The notes below the pieces were generated by a model that worked only from the letters and a program-made list of their open reading frames with translations, was not told where the DNA came from and did no database searches. Source: Sphingosinicellaceae bacterium (GTDB lineage: Bacteria > Pseudomonadota > Alphaproteobacteria > Sphingomonadales > Sphingomonadaceae). Taken from it: a stretch of DNA of 64,000 nt. A program made the position numbers and the translations under genes. Where the stretch lies: positions 1,689,001-1,753,000 of the forward strand of contig CP079108.1 of assembly GCA_019285715.1 (NCBI GenBank), given 5' to 3'. This document shows positions 10,555-19,041 of the stretch, one piece after another (positions within the stretch are counted from its first letter, which is position 1; each line of letters begins with the position of its first letter).

Positions 10555-11052
10555 GTGCCTGAAATACCCCCCGAGTCGAGGTCGCGCCGCGCTCGCGCGG
10601 TCGGCGAGGCCGTGCCCAAGGTCGGCGGCGCCGCCTTCCGCCGTTACGGCTTCATGCAGAGCGCCATCGTCGCGCGCTGGAGCGACATCGTCGGCCCGGC
10701 CTACGCCCGCCACTCGATGCCCGAGGAGATCCGCTTCCCGGTCGGCAAGCGCAGCGGCGGCACGCTGAAGATCGTCGTCACCGGAGCCTTCGCGCCGATG
10801 CTGCGCCACGTCGAACCGCAGGTCATCGAGCGCGCCAACCGCTTCTTCGGCTACGCGGCGGTATCGCGGCTCGCGCTGCGGCACGGCGACCTGCCAATCC
10901 CGAAGGCCGAGCGGCCGGTCGCGGCTCCCCGCGAGCTTCCGCCGACGACCCAGTCGACGCTGCGCGAAATCGCCGATCCCGGCCTCCGCGCCAGTCTCGA
11001 GTCGCTCGCGCAGGCGCTTGCGGTGACGACCGGGCTGCCGAAGATCGGGTGA
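10555..11052 (+). CDS. DUF721 family protein
   Basis: This 165-residue protein has the DUF721 core (about 20-105): R-R-Y-G-F-M near 31, then W-x-x-I-V-G-P-x-x-A-x-H, then a Leu/Val-rich strand and the helix that ends V-I-E-R-A-N-R-F-F-G-Y. DUF721 proteins are small, conserved, possibly nucleic-acid-binding proteins of unsettled role. The GTG at 10555 is preferred because it gives the usual short basic N-terminus; an ATG at 10528 would overlap the mutY start codon. The order mutY / DUF721 / thioredoxin-fold / smc recurs in related genomes, to my knowledge. Confidence 0.75.
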   Translation: MPEIPPESRSRRARAVGEAVPKVGGAAFRRYGFMQSAIVARWSDIVGPAYARHSMPEEIRFPVGKRSGGTLKIVVTGAFAPMLRHVEPQVIERANRFFGYAAVSRLALRHGDLPIPKAERPVAAPRELPPTTQSTLREIADPGLRASLESLAQALAVTTGLPKIG

Positions 11053-11098
11053 GGCCGTTCAGCTTGCGGAAATCTGCCGATAGACACAGGAAAAGCCG

Positions 11099-11806
11099 AT
11101 GATCATCCGCTCCCTCGTCCTCACGGCCGCGCTCGCGCTCGCCGTACCCCTCGCCGCCGGTCCGACCCGTGACTGGACCCGAACCGTCGTCGCCACGCCC
11201 GCCGGGTTCATGATTGGCAACCCGCAGGCGAAGGTGAAACTCGTCGAGTACGGCTCGTTCACCTGCCCGCACTGCCGCGCCTTCCAGAAGGACGGCGTGC
11301 CGGTGCTCAAGGCGAAGTACGTCGCCACCGGCAAGGTCAGTTTCGAGTTCCGCAGCTTCGTCCGCAATGGTCCCGATTATGCCGTCAGCCTGCTTGCCGG
11401 CTGCGATGCCACCGCACCGAAGCAGGCGGCCAATGTCGAGCTCCTGTTCGCCAACCAGGAGAACTGGATCGAGCCGTTCACTAAGCTCGACGACACCACT
11501 GCGGCACGGATCGCGGCGCTGCCCAAGGACAAGCAGGTCGCCGAGCTCGCCAAGGCGGGCGGTCTGGTCGACTGGATGGCACCGCATGGCCTGCCGCCGA
11601 CGAAAGCTGAGCGCTGCCTTGCCGACAAGGCCGCGACCGACAAGCTGACCGCGACGCTGAAATCGGCGGTCGAGACCGACAAGGTCGACAGCACGCCGAA
11701 CTTCCTCATCGACGGGGTCCGGCAGACTACTGACTTCATGGGGCAGCCGCGCGCCATCTCGGGCTGGGCGGAGCTCGAACCCCGCCTCGTCAAGGCGCTG
11801 CAGTAG
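11099..11806 (+). CDS. DsbA-like thioredoxin-fold periplasmic protein
   Basis: This 235-residue protein has a signal peptide (about 1-20) and a DsbA-type fold. The redox motif C-P-H-C is at residues 56-59, and a cis-proline region S-T-P-N-F-L-I-D-G lies near 197. It belongs to the DsbA/thiol-oxidoreductase group and probably acts on disulfides of periplasmic proteins. It is followed after 63 bp by a second, related gene that is a lipoprotein. The two share the V-K-L-V-E-Y-x-S-x-T-C-P-H-C-R core, so they look like a tandem duplication with one soluble and one membrane-anchored copy. Confidence 0.88.
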   Translation: MIIRSLVLTAALALAVPLAAGPTRDWTRTVVATPAGFMIGNPQAKVKLVEYGSFTCPHCRAFQKDGVPVLKAKYVATGKVSFEFRSFVRNGPDYAVSLLAGCDATAPKQAANVELLFANQENWIEPFTKLDDTTAARIAALPKDKQVAELAKAGGLVDWMAPHGLPPTKAERCLADKAATDKLTATLKSAVETDKVDSTPNFLIDGVRQTTDFMGQPRAISGWAELEPRLVKALQ

Positions 11807-11869
11807 CAAGGCATTGCGTTGACGCCCGCTCGGCGTCACAGACACGACAGATTATTGGAGACCGTCGGA

Positions 11870-12631
11870 ATGCGTGCAGTGGCTTTCGGTGCGATGCTGA
11901 TGCTGGTGGCCGTCGCCGCCTGCGACAAGAAGCCCGATGTACCGGCGGCAACGACGTCGGTGGCGACGACCACGGATGCTACTGCGACGCCCGCAACTGC
12001 AGCAGGTGCCGTTGCCGGCAAGAATTGGCTCGACGAGATGGTCGCGACGCCCGAGGGCGGCTTCCGCATGGGCAACCCCGATGCGCGGGTGAAATTGGTC
12101 GAGTACGCCTCGCTGACTTGCCCGCACTGCCGCGACTTCAAGGCCGAGTCCGACGCCGACCTGCACGCCAAGTACATCGCCACCGGCAAGGTCAGCTATG
12201 AATACCGCAACTTCCTGCTCAATGGCCCCGACATGGCCGCCTCGGTGCTGGCGCGCTGCGAGGGGCCGCGACAGTTCTTCAACCTGATGAACGCCTTCTA
12301 CGCCTCGCAGGGCGAATGGACCGAGCCGTTCACAAAGATGACGCCCGATGATTCGAAGCGCATCGGGGCGCTACCGCAGGACCAGCAGGTCGCTGCGGTT
12401 GCAAAGATCGGCGGCCTCGACAAGTTCATGCGGGCGCGCGGCATGACCAGCGCGCAGTTCGACAAGTGCATTGGCGATGCCGCGGCGCTCAAGCGCCTGA
12501 CCGATATGCAGTCCGAAGCTTCGGGCAAGCTCGGCGTCACCGGCACGCCGACCTTCTTTATTAACGGCGTCAAGCAGGACGGCATCAACACCTGGCCACA
12601 GCTTGAGCCAAAATTAGTGTCCGCGCTGTAG
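11870..12631 (+). CDS. DsbA-like thioredoxin-fold lipoprotein
   Basis: This 253-residue paralogue of the preceding gene has a lipoprotein signal peptide ending A-V-A-A-C (lipidated C18) and a Thr/Ala-rich linker to about residue 50. The thioredoxin-fold domain carries C-P-H-C at 84-87. The cis-proline segment G-T-P-T-F-F-I-N-G near 225 is well preserved. It should sit on a periplasmic membrane face as a disulfide oxidoreductase. The ATG at 11870 has GGAG nine bases upstream. smc begins 24 bp downstream, so cotranscription is likely. Confidence 0.87.
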   Translation: MRAVAFGAMLMLVAVAACDKKPDVPAATTSVATTTDATATPATAAGAVAGKNWLDEMVATPEGGFRMGNPDARVKLVEYASLTCPHCRDFKAESDADLHAKYIATGKVSYEYRNFLLNGPDMAASVLARCEGPRQFFNLMNAFYASQGEWTEPFTKMTPDDSKRIGALPQDQQVAAVAKIGGLDKFMRARGMTSAQFDKCIGDAAALKRLTDMQSEASGKLGVTGTPTFFINGVKQDGINTWPQLEPKLVSAL

Positions 12632-12655
12632 GGCTGACGCCCGGGGGGGCAACAG

Positions 12656-15600
12656 GTGGAATTCAGGCGGCTTCGCCTCGCAGGGTTCAAGTCGTTCGTC
12701 GAAGGTGTCGAACTGCGGATCGAGCCCGGCCTGACCGGGGTCGTGGGCCCTAACGGCTGCGGCAAATCGAACTTGCTCGAGGCGATCCGTTGGGTGATGG
12801 GCGAGGGCAGCCCGAAGTCGATGCGCTCGGGCGCGATGGACGATGTCATCTTTGCCGGCACGGCCGCTCGGCCCAGCCGTGACTTTGCCGAAGTGACGCT
12901 CAGCCTCGATAACAGCACCCGCACCGCACCGGCTGCGTTCAACGACAGCGACGATCTCGAGGTAGTCCGCCGCATCGAGCGTGGGCTGGGCTCGAACTAC
13001 CGCCTCAACGGCCGCGACGTCCGCCAGCGCGACATCCAGATGCTGTTCGCCGACAATGCCACCGGCGCCCACTCGCCCGCGCTGGTCAGCCAGGGGCGGA
13101 TCGGCGCGATCATCGCGGCCAAGCCCGACGAGCGCCGCGCGTTGCTCGAGGAAGCCGCGGGCATTTCCGGGCTGCACGTGCGCCGCAAGGAGGCCGAGAT
13201 CCGCCTGCGCGCGACCGAGGCGAACCTGCTCCGGCTCGACGACGTGCTGAAGGCGCAGGAGACGCAGGTCGCGTCGCTCAAGCGGCAGGCGCGGTCCGCG
13301 CAGCGCTACTCCGAGCTCAGCGACCGCATCCGGGTCGCGGAGGGCGCGTTGCTGTTCGCGCGCTGGCAGGCGGCCGCAGCAGCGGCGGACACAGCACGCC
13401 GCGAGGCGCAGGCGGCGGAGGAAGCAGTGGCCACCGCGACCCGCGAGGCGGCGCGGCTCGGGACCGTCCAGGCGGAGGCGTCGGCGGCGTTGCCCAGCTT
13501 GCGCGATGCCGAGGCGCGGGCGGCGGCGGCGCTCCAGCATCTGGCGCAGACCCGCACCGCACTCGCCGCGGAGCTGGCGCGGGTCGAGGCGCGGGGGCGC
13601 GAGCTGGCCGCGGCGCGCGAGACTGGGGCGGGAGACCGGGCGCGGGAGGCCGGGATAGGTGCGGACGCGGCGGCGGCGATCGAGCGGCTTGAAGGGGAAC
13701 GCGGCCGGCTCGATGCGGGAAGGGTCACCGCACAGGCGGAGCTGCCGGGGCTCGCGAAGACGGTCGCCGAGGCTGAGCGGGCGACGACCGGATATGAGGC
13801 CGAATTGTCGAAGGCGATCGAGGCGCAGGCGCGCGCTGCAGCCCAGGCTCGTGCCGCTGACGCCGCGATTGCGGCCGCCGAGGCGCGCGGCGGTCGAACC
13901 GCCGCCGAGATCGCGCGGCTGATTTTAGAGCGCGCAAAGCTGGCAGAGCCCGGTGACGATGCCGCCCGTCACGATGCGGCGGAGCGAGCGCTCGACGCGG
14001 CGGCGCGCGAGATCGAGGCGGCAGGCGTGGCGCTGGCCGCGGCCGAGACCGGACGGCGCGAGGCATCGGCGACCCGCGACACCGCGCAGGCTACGGCGGC
14101 GACGGCGCGCGGACGGATTGCGGCGCTGGCGGGTGAGCAGGGCGCCCTGACCCGTGCGCTGGCATCGAGCGGCAGCGGTGGCGATGCGCTGATCGACCGG
14201 GTCACCGTTACCCCGGGCTTCGAGGCGGCCTTTGCAGCGGCGCTCGGTGACGACCTGTCAGCAGCGGTCGGCAAGGGGCCGCGCCACTGGGCCGGGGCCG
14301 GCGACGGGGCAGGCGATGCACCGCTCCCCGCCGGGGCCCGCGCGCTGAGCGAAGTCGTCGCGGCCCCTTCCGAATTGACCCGTCGCCTTCGTCAGGTCGG
14401 GATCGTCGAGCCTGATGCCGCCGAAGGTCTCGCCGCCACCCTTGCGCCGGGCCAGCGGCTCGTCACCCGCGACGGCCGCTTGTGGCGCTGGGACGGCTAT
14501 CGTTCGGGCGGGGGAGAGGGCCGCGCCGCCGCCGAACGCCTGATCCAGCGCGCCCGCCTCGCCGCCATCGCTGCCGAATTGCCGGGTGTCGAGGGCGAGG
14601 CCGCCACCGCTACGGCGGCGGTCACCGCCGCGCTCGCCCAACTGACCGCCCACGCCGCCGCCGAGACCGCCGCACGCACCGCCCGCGCCCGTGCCGAGCA
14701 GGCGCAATCCGCGGCCCGCGCCACCACCGCCAGCACCGCTGCCGCCATTGCCGCACGGGCCGCCCGGCTCGAGGCGACCGACGCCGCACTCGCCCGCCTC
14801 GCCAGCGAAGCCGAGGGCCACCGCGCCGAAGCCGAGGCGGCGCGCGCTGCGGCGCACGAAGTCACCGGCTTGCCGGCCCTGTCGGCGCGCGTCGCAACCT
14901 TGCGCGGCGAAGTCGAGGCAGCTCGCGCCGCGCTCGCCGTTGCCCGCGCCGCCCACGACAACGCCGCCCGCCGCATCGACGCGGACACCACCCGCCTCGG
15001 GCAACTTGCGACTGATGCCAAGGCCTGGGAGTCGCGTGCTGCCGCCAGTGTCGCGCACGTCGCCGAGCTCGACCGCCGCGACGCGAGCCTCGCCGCCGAA
15101 CTCGCCAGCCTCGCCGCCCGCCCGCCAGAGATCGCCCGCGAGACCGCCGCGCTCGCCGGCACGATCGCCATCGCCGAAGCCGAGCGCCGCGCCGCTGCCG
15201 ACCGACTTGCCGAGGTCGAGACTGCGCTGCGCACCGTCGACGCCGCCGCGCGCGCCGCCGCCGATGCGCTGGCCGACGCCCGCGAGGCTCGCGCGCGCGC
15301 CGTAGCGCAGGCCGAGCATCAGGACTCCCGCCGCTCCGAACTCGCGACCAGCTGCGGCGACCGTTTCCAGACCGCGCCGGTGCGCCTGCCCGAGGTCCTC
15401 GGCTTCACTCCCGGCGAGCCCGCTGACGCATTGGCACAGCGCTTCGATGCGCTTTCGGCGGAGCGCGAGCGCCTCGGCCCAGTCAACCTGCGCGCCGGGG
15501 TCGAGCTTGCCGAGATCGAGGCAAGCCTGGCGCTGTCCGCTTCGGAGCGGGATGAGCTGGAGACCGCCATCGCCCGCCTGCGCGGCAGTATTGGTGCCCT

Positions 15601-16099
15601 CAACCGCGAGGGCCGAGTCCGCCTCCTCGCGGCGTTCCAGACCGTCGACAGCCACTTCCGCGCCCTGTTCGCGACACTCTTCGAGGGCGGGGCAGCCCAC
15701 CTCGAGCTGACCGAGTCGGATGACCCGCTCGCTGCCGGCCTCGAGATCATGGCGCAGCCGCCGGGCAAGAAGCTGCAGTCGCTGACCTTGTTGTCGGGCG
15801 GCGAGCAAGCCCTGACCGCGATCGCCCTGATCTTCGCGCTGTTCCTGACGACACCGTCGCCGCTTTGCGTCCTCGACGAGGTTGATGCGCCCTTGGACGA
15901 CTCCAACGTCGAGCGCTTTTGTGATCTGCTCGACCACATGGCGACGACGACGCGCACACGCTTCCTGATCGTCACCCACAACGCCGTGACGATGAGCCGG
16001 ATGCACCGCCTCTACGGGGTTACGATGGCCGAGCCGGGCGTGTCGCAACTGGTCTCGGTCGATCTGGCGCGGGCCGAGATGCTGCTCGCGGCGGAGTAG
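12656..16099 (+). CDS. smc: Chromosome segregation protein SMC
   Basis: SMC is the ATPase of the condensin-like complex that compacts and aligns the chromosome. The 1147-residue product has an N-terminal ATPase half with Walker A G-P-N-G-C-G-K-S (31-38). Long Ala/Glu/Arg-rich coiled coils (about 165-480 and 650-960) flank a hinge near 500-620. The C-terminal half carries the signature L-S-G-G-E-Q (1046-1051) and Walker B ending D1074-E1075 (V-L-D-E-V-D-A-P-L-D). The start is GTG with a run of G residues eight bases upstream. The coiled coils are unusually alanine-rich, as expected in a GC-rich genome. Partners scpA and scpB are not in the window. Confidence 0.95.
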   Translation: MEFRRLRLAGFKSFVEGVELRIEPGLTGVVGPNGCGKSNLLEAIRWVMGEGSPKSMRSGAMDDVIFAGTAARPSRDFAEVTLSLDNSTRTAPAAFNDSDDLEVVRRIERGLGSNYRLNGRDVRQRDIQMLFADNATGAHSPALVSQGRIGAIIAAKPDERRALLEEAAGISGLHVRRKEAEIRLRATEANLLRLDDVLKAQETQVASLKRQARSAQRYSELSDRIRVAEGALLFARWQAAAAAADTARREAQAAEEAVATATREAARLGTVQAEASAALPSLRDAEARAAAALQHLAQTRTALAAELARVEARGRELAAARETGAGDRAREAGIGADAAAAIERLEGERGRLDAGRVTAQAELPGLAKTVAEAERATTGYEAELSKAIEAQARAAAQARAADAAIAAAEARGGRTAAEIARLILERAKLAEPGDDAARHDAAERALDAAAREIEAAGVALAAAETGRREASATRDTAQATAATARGRIAALAGEQGALTRALASSGSGGDALIDRVTVTPGFEAAFAAALGDDLSAAVGKGPRHWAGAGDGAGDAPLPAGARALSEVVAAPSELTRRLRQVGIVEPDAAEGLAATLAPGQRLVTRDGRLWRWDGYRSGGGEGRAAAERLIQRARLAAIAAELPGVEGEAATATAAVTAALAQLTAHAAAETAARTARARAEQAQSAARATTASTAAAIAARAARLEATDAALARLASEAEGHRAEAEAARAAAHEVTGLPALSARVATLRGEVEAARAALAVARAAHDNAARRIDADTTRLGQLATDAKAWESRAAASVAHVAELDRRDASLAAELASLAARPPEIARETAALAGTIAIAEAERRAAADRLAEVETALRTVDAAARAAADALADAREARARAVAQAEHQDSRRSELATSCGDRFQTAPVRLPEVLGFTPGEPADALAQRFDALSAERERLGPVNLRAGVELAEIEASLALSASERDELETAIARLRGSIGALNREGRVRLLAAFQTVDSHFRALFATLFEGGAAHLELTESDDPLAAGLEIMAQPPGKKLQSLTLLSGGEQALTAIALIFALFLTTPSPLCVLDEVDAPLDDSNVERFCDLLDHMATTTRTRFLIVTHNAVTMSRMHRLYGVTMAEPGVSQLVSVDLARAEMLLAAE

Positions 16100-16102
16100 G
16101 TT

Positions 16103-16726
16103 CTAGTGCGCGCCGCAGACGAAGATTGACAGATAGTCCACCGACGGCGTGCCCGGCAGCGCCGGTGCAGGCGCGAAAGCGCGGCCCGAAGCACCGGTGG
16201 CGAGGCTCGCCAGTATCGTCGCCTCGCCACGCTCGCCCGGGTCAAAGCGCACGATGTCGTTGCCGATGCTGTAGTCGGGGCGGGCATTGGTCGCCAGCGA
16301 CAGTGGTCGCACGCGGACCCTGGCGACCCGCCCGTCGGACTGCAGCGCTGCCCCCACCCGCGTCCCCGCCTCGCGGTTGTCGCCACTGCCATCCCCGCTT
16401 TCGCACCAGAATATGTCGACCTTGCTTGGCAGGGCCTCCGCTCCTGTATGCGGCGTGGACGCGGCAGACGGAGCAGCCGGTGCGTCGGCGGGGGCTACCC
16501 GCGTCCGGGTCGGTTCTGAAGACGGCGTGGCGACCGAGACCGCCGGGGCGTCTGTGACTTCGGGCGCCTTCTCGGGTGCCTTCGATGGCGTGCTGCTCTC
16601 GGTCGCCAGCTTCGACGGCTCCACGCCGTTTCCCATGATCAACCCGGCCGCGACCAGGATAATCCCGAACACCCCGAGCAGGATCTGGCGCTGGAGCGAA
16701 TCGAAAGCACGCAACTCGACCTGCAC
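16103..16726 (-). CDS. Membrane-anchored hypothetical protein with disordered linker; true start probably upstream
   Basis: Counting from the GTG at 16726 the protein has 207 residues. It has a transmembrane helix (about 14-33), a Pro/Ala/Ser/Thr-rich linker (35-95), and a soluble C-terminal domain with three cysteines' worth of potential redox or structural sites (W-C-E-S-G near 107, V-C-G-A-H at the end). The frame stays open for 41 more codons upstream and encodes another hydrophobic segment. That stretch has no ATG, GTG or TTG, but a GGGAGG Shine-Dalgarno sits 7 bases before an ACG codon at 16798. Translation from there would give a two-helix protein of 231 residues. Function unknown; it follows the M28 peptidase gene in the same direction. 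Confidence 0.6.
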   Translation of the reverse strand: MQVELRAFDSLQRQILLGVFGIILVAAGLIMGNGVEPSKLATESSTPSKAPEKAPEVTDAPAVSVATPSSEPTRTRVAPADAPAAPSAASTPHTGAEALPSKVDIFWCESGDGSGDNREAGTRVGAALQSDGRVARVRVRPLSLATNARPDYSIGNDIVRFDPGERGEATILASLATGASGRAFAPAPALPGTPSVDYLSIFVCGAH

Positions 16727-16849
16727 GAGCTTGACGCCGCCGCCGACGATCGCGCCGACGATGCACGCGACCCCGATCAGGATGAGAGTGGTTTGCGTCG
16801 CCCGGCCTCCCGCAATTCGATTGCAATACAGTCTTGCGCGGGCGGCGGG

Positions 16850-18553
16850 TCAACCCTTCAGGCTGTAGGCCGGGACACTCGCCGCGATCGGATCGAGGCG
16901 GACCGACAAGGCGATGCCCGCGCCGGCCAGCAGCAGGATCGCGGCGACAGCGAGCAGTCGGCGTGGCGCAAGCGACGGCACCAATGACCACGCCAGCATC
17001 GCGATCATCGACAGCGGCAGCGCGGCAGCGGACGGAGTGTCCTGCCCGATCGCCTGGGTCAGGAAGAATGCGAAGGAGAGCACGTACGCTGCCTCCATCG
17101 CGACGATGACGACGGCGATGATGGTTCCGATGGGTCCGCGCATGAAGGCGAGGGCGGCGACGACCACCCCGGCGAACATCACCGGCCATGCGACTATGAA
17201 CGCCGCGGTCGGTGCGATGACCTGTAGAACGACGGCTGTGACCAGCAGGGGCAGCGCGGTCCCGATCGCCGTAGCGGCCGGCACGCCGTCGCGCTGCCGG
17301 AGCAACAGGCCGATCCCGACCGTCGCGCCACCAACCAGCAGCGCCTGCACCTGCAACCACGGGATCGCAGCCAGCCGGTCGTAGTAATTCGCGCCAGCGC
17401 CTGCTCCCGAAAGTATGTTGAAGGCGAACAGCAGTGCGGCTCCGACGACCAATGTCGCCAACGTCGCAAGTAGGCCGCGGCCGACATCGCTCGCACCTGC
17501 CCCGACCCGCCATGCCGTCGCGCCCAGCAGGACCACAGCCACGCCCAGCACCAGCCAGCCGACGACCGGCGGGTAGGCGATCAACGCGACGCCGAGCACG
17601 TCGAAGAACACGAGATTGGGGGCCTTGCCGGGCAGCGCGGGGACGGTGACCAGCGCCCGCGTCAGGTCGAGCGCCTGACTGCCCATGTCCTGCAGCGCGC
17701 CTTGGTCGAGGTTGTCCGCGGTAGCGAGCGGCGAGTGGTACAGGCCAGGGCGTCCGATGAAGGCGAAGTTGAAGCCGGGGAGGCCGAGGGCCTTGGCCGG
17801 GGTAAAGTCTGTCGAGTTTGGCAACAGCTCGTAAATCAACACACTCAGCGAGGTCGCCGAGGGCCGCCCGACTGCCTCTACGAACAGCCGCATCATCGCG
17901 CCGTTATCGCGCCCGGTCTCGAACATCGCGGCGCGCCCGCCGCCGCCGCGGGTCTCGAGATTGACGACGACCCCGATGTAGGCGCGGTCCGGATCGGCGT
18001 TGAACAGCGCCTTGCCGCCTTCGAGGCCGAGCTCTTCGCCGTCGGTAAAGACCACGACCAGCGGACGCCGCCGGCCAGGATCGAGCTTTAGCGTGCGTGC
18101 GATCTCGAGCGCCGACGCGACCCCGGCACCGTCGTCGGCGGCTCCCGGCGAGCCCCAGACGCTGTCGTAATGCGCGAGCACCAGTACGGCCGAGGCACCG
18201 GGCTCACCACCGGGCAAGGTGGCGACGATGTTGACCAGCGGCGGCGTCGCGTCGCTGCCGCTCCACTTGTGCAGCCGCGCGGCACCGGCTGGGCTGAGTG
18301 GCGCGCTCGTCGTGCGGACGCTCATGCCCAGACCCGTAAGCCGCTGCACCAGCCAGGCCCGGACGCGGGCGTTGTCGGCACTTCCGGTTGGGTGCGGTGC
18401 GCGGGCGATCTCGCGGACGTCGGCCATCGCGCGCTCGGCGGAGAAGGCTGTCGCGGCAGTGTCGAGGCCGCGCGGCGCCCGTGGCGTCGTCGCGAACACC
18501 GCGAGCAGCACAGTGCCAAGGAGCGCAATCAGTAGCGGCCACCAACTGCGCAT
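16850..18553 (-). CDS. M28 family zinc aminopeptidase with multi-pass membrane domain
   Basis: This 567-residue protein has an N-terminal signal-anchor (about 5-22) and an M28 metallopeptidase domain (about 45-300). Two zinc-ligand blocks are clear: V-L-A-H-Y-D-S-V with a following A-A-D-D-G-A-G-V, and V-F-T-D-G-E-E-L-G-L. Later come N-L-E-T-R-G-G-G-G and the Y-H-S-P-L-A-T-x-D-N block with the last zinc histidine. From about 320 on there are roughly eight hydrophobic helices. This architecture matches membrane-bound M28 peptidases with a periplasmic catalytic domain. The ATG at 18553 was chosen because the anchor begins right after it. The next gene downstream lies in the same reading frame, one stop codon away. 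Confidence 0.87.
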   Translation of the reverse strand: MRSWWPLLIALLGTVLLAVFATTPRAPRGLDTAATAFSAERAMADVREIARAPHPTGSADNARVRAWLVQRLTGLGMSVRTTSAPLSPAGAARLHKWSGSDATPPLVNIVATLPGGEPGASAVLVLAHYDSVWGSPGAADDGAGVASALEIARTLKLDPGRRRPLVVVFTDGEELGLEGGKALFNADPDRAYIGVVVNLETRGGGGRAAMFETGRDNGAMMRLFVEAVGRPSATSLSVLIYELLPNSTDFTPAKALGLPGFNFAFIGRPGLYHSPLATADNLDQGALQDMGSQALDLTRALVTVPALPGKAPNLVFFDVLGVALIAYPPVVGWLVLGVAVVLLGATAWRVGAGASDVGRGLLATLATLVVGAALLFAFNILSGAGAGANYYDRLAAIPWLQVQALLVGGATVGIGLLLRQRDGVPAATAIGTALPLLVTAVVLQVIAPTAAFIVAWPVMFAGVVVAALAFMRGPIGTIIAVVIVAMEAAYVLSFAFFLTQAIGQDTPSAAALPLSMIAMLAWSLVPSLAPRRLLAVAAILLLAGAGIALSVRLDPIAASVPAYSLKG

Positions 18554-18648
18554 CTGCCATACCCCCATAAGCCCGCATGGAGCTTCGGTGCTGTTGCCGG
18601 AAATGACAAGCTGTGGCGCAAAAGCCCCGCTCGGGCACCGCTCAAGCG

Positions 18649-18677
18649 TTGACACTTTGGCGGGCCGACACTAGAGG
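18649..18677 (+). promoter_or_regulatory. Candidate promoter of the F0 ATP synthase operon
   Basis: TTGACA (18649-18654) is followed after 17 bp by TAGAGG (18672-18677). It is the best -35 match in the 193-bp gap between the divergent M28 gene and atpI. Transcription would begin around 18684, at the base of the hairpin described next. The -10 match is weak. Confidence 0.4.
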
Positions 18678-18683
18678 GACGCT

Positions 18684-18715
18684 GCCTCGGCGGGTGACTG
18701 CCGGGGCCGTTTTTT
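18684..18715 (+). terminator. Terminator-like hairpin upstream of atpI
   Basis: An 8-bp stem (18684-18691 with 18700-18707, one G-U pair) with an 8-base loop is followed by CG and six T residues (18710-18715). It looks like an intrinsic terminator on the plus strand, yet no plus-strand gene precedes it. It lies 31 bp before atpI. It could be a leader attenuator, the end of a short RNA, or a 5'-end hairpin of the operon message. Confidence 0.5.
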
Positions 18716-18746
18716 ACTGTTCAACCGCCGTTCTCGGAGTTCCGAA

Positions 18747-19037
18747 GTGTCCGACGATCATCGCACGCCCGATGATCTCTCGCGCCGCATCGCCGACGCC
18801 AAGGACAAGGCCGGTCTCGAACAGAAGAAAGCGCCCAGCGCTGAAAGTCGTGGCTATGCCATCGGCGTCGAGTTCGTCGGCGCGGTGCTGGTCGGTGGCT
18901 TCCTCGGCTGGTTCCTCGACCGGCAGTTCGGCACCGCGCCGTGGCTGATGATCGTCCTGCTCGGGCTCGGCTTTGCCGCCGGTGTCCGCAGCGCCCTGAA
19001 ACGGTCGAAGCAATTCGACGGCACGCCCGGAGACTAG
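18747..19037 (+). CDS. atpI: AtpZ/AtpI family protein, F0 assembly factor
   Basis: This 96-residue protein has a charged N-terminal helix and two transmembrane helices (about 37-58 and 65-83). Between them is the G-W-F-L-D-R-x-x-G motif typical of AtpI/AtpZ. These proteins help assemble the c-ring or carry magnesium for the F0 sector. The start is GTG with GGAG seven bases upstream. It is the first gene of a plus-strand F0 operon, 4 bp from atpB. Confidence 0.88.
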   Translation: MSDDHRTPDDLSRRIADAKDKAGLEQKKAPSAESRGYAIGVEFVGAVLVGGFLGWFLDRQFGTAPWLMIVLLGLGFAAGVRSALKRSKQFDGTPGD

Positions 19038-19041
19038 ACCC

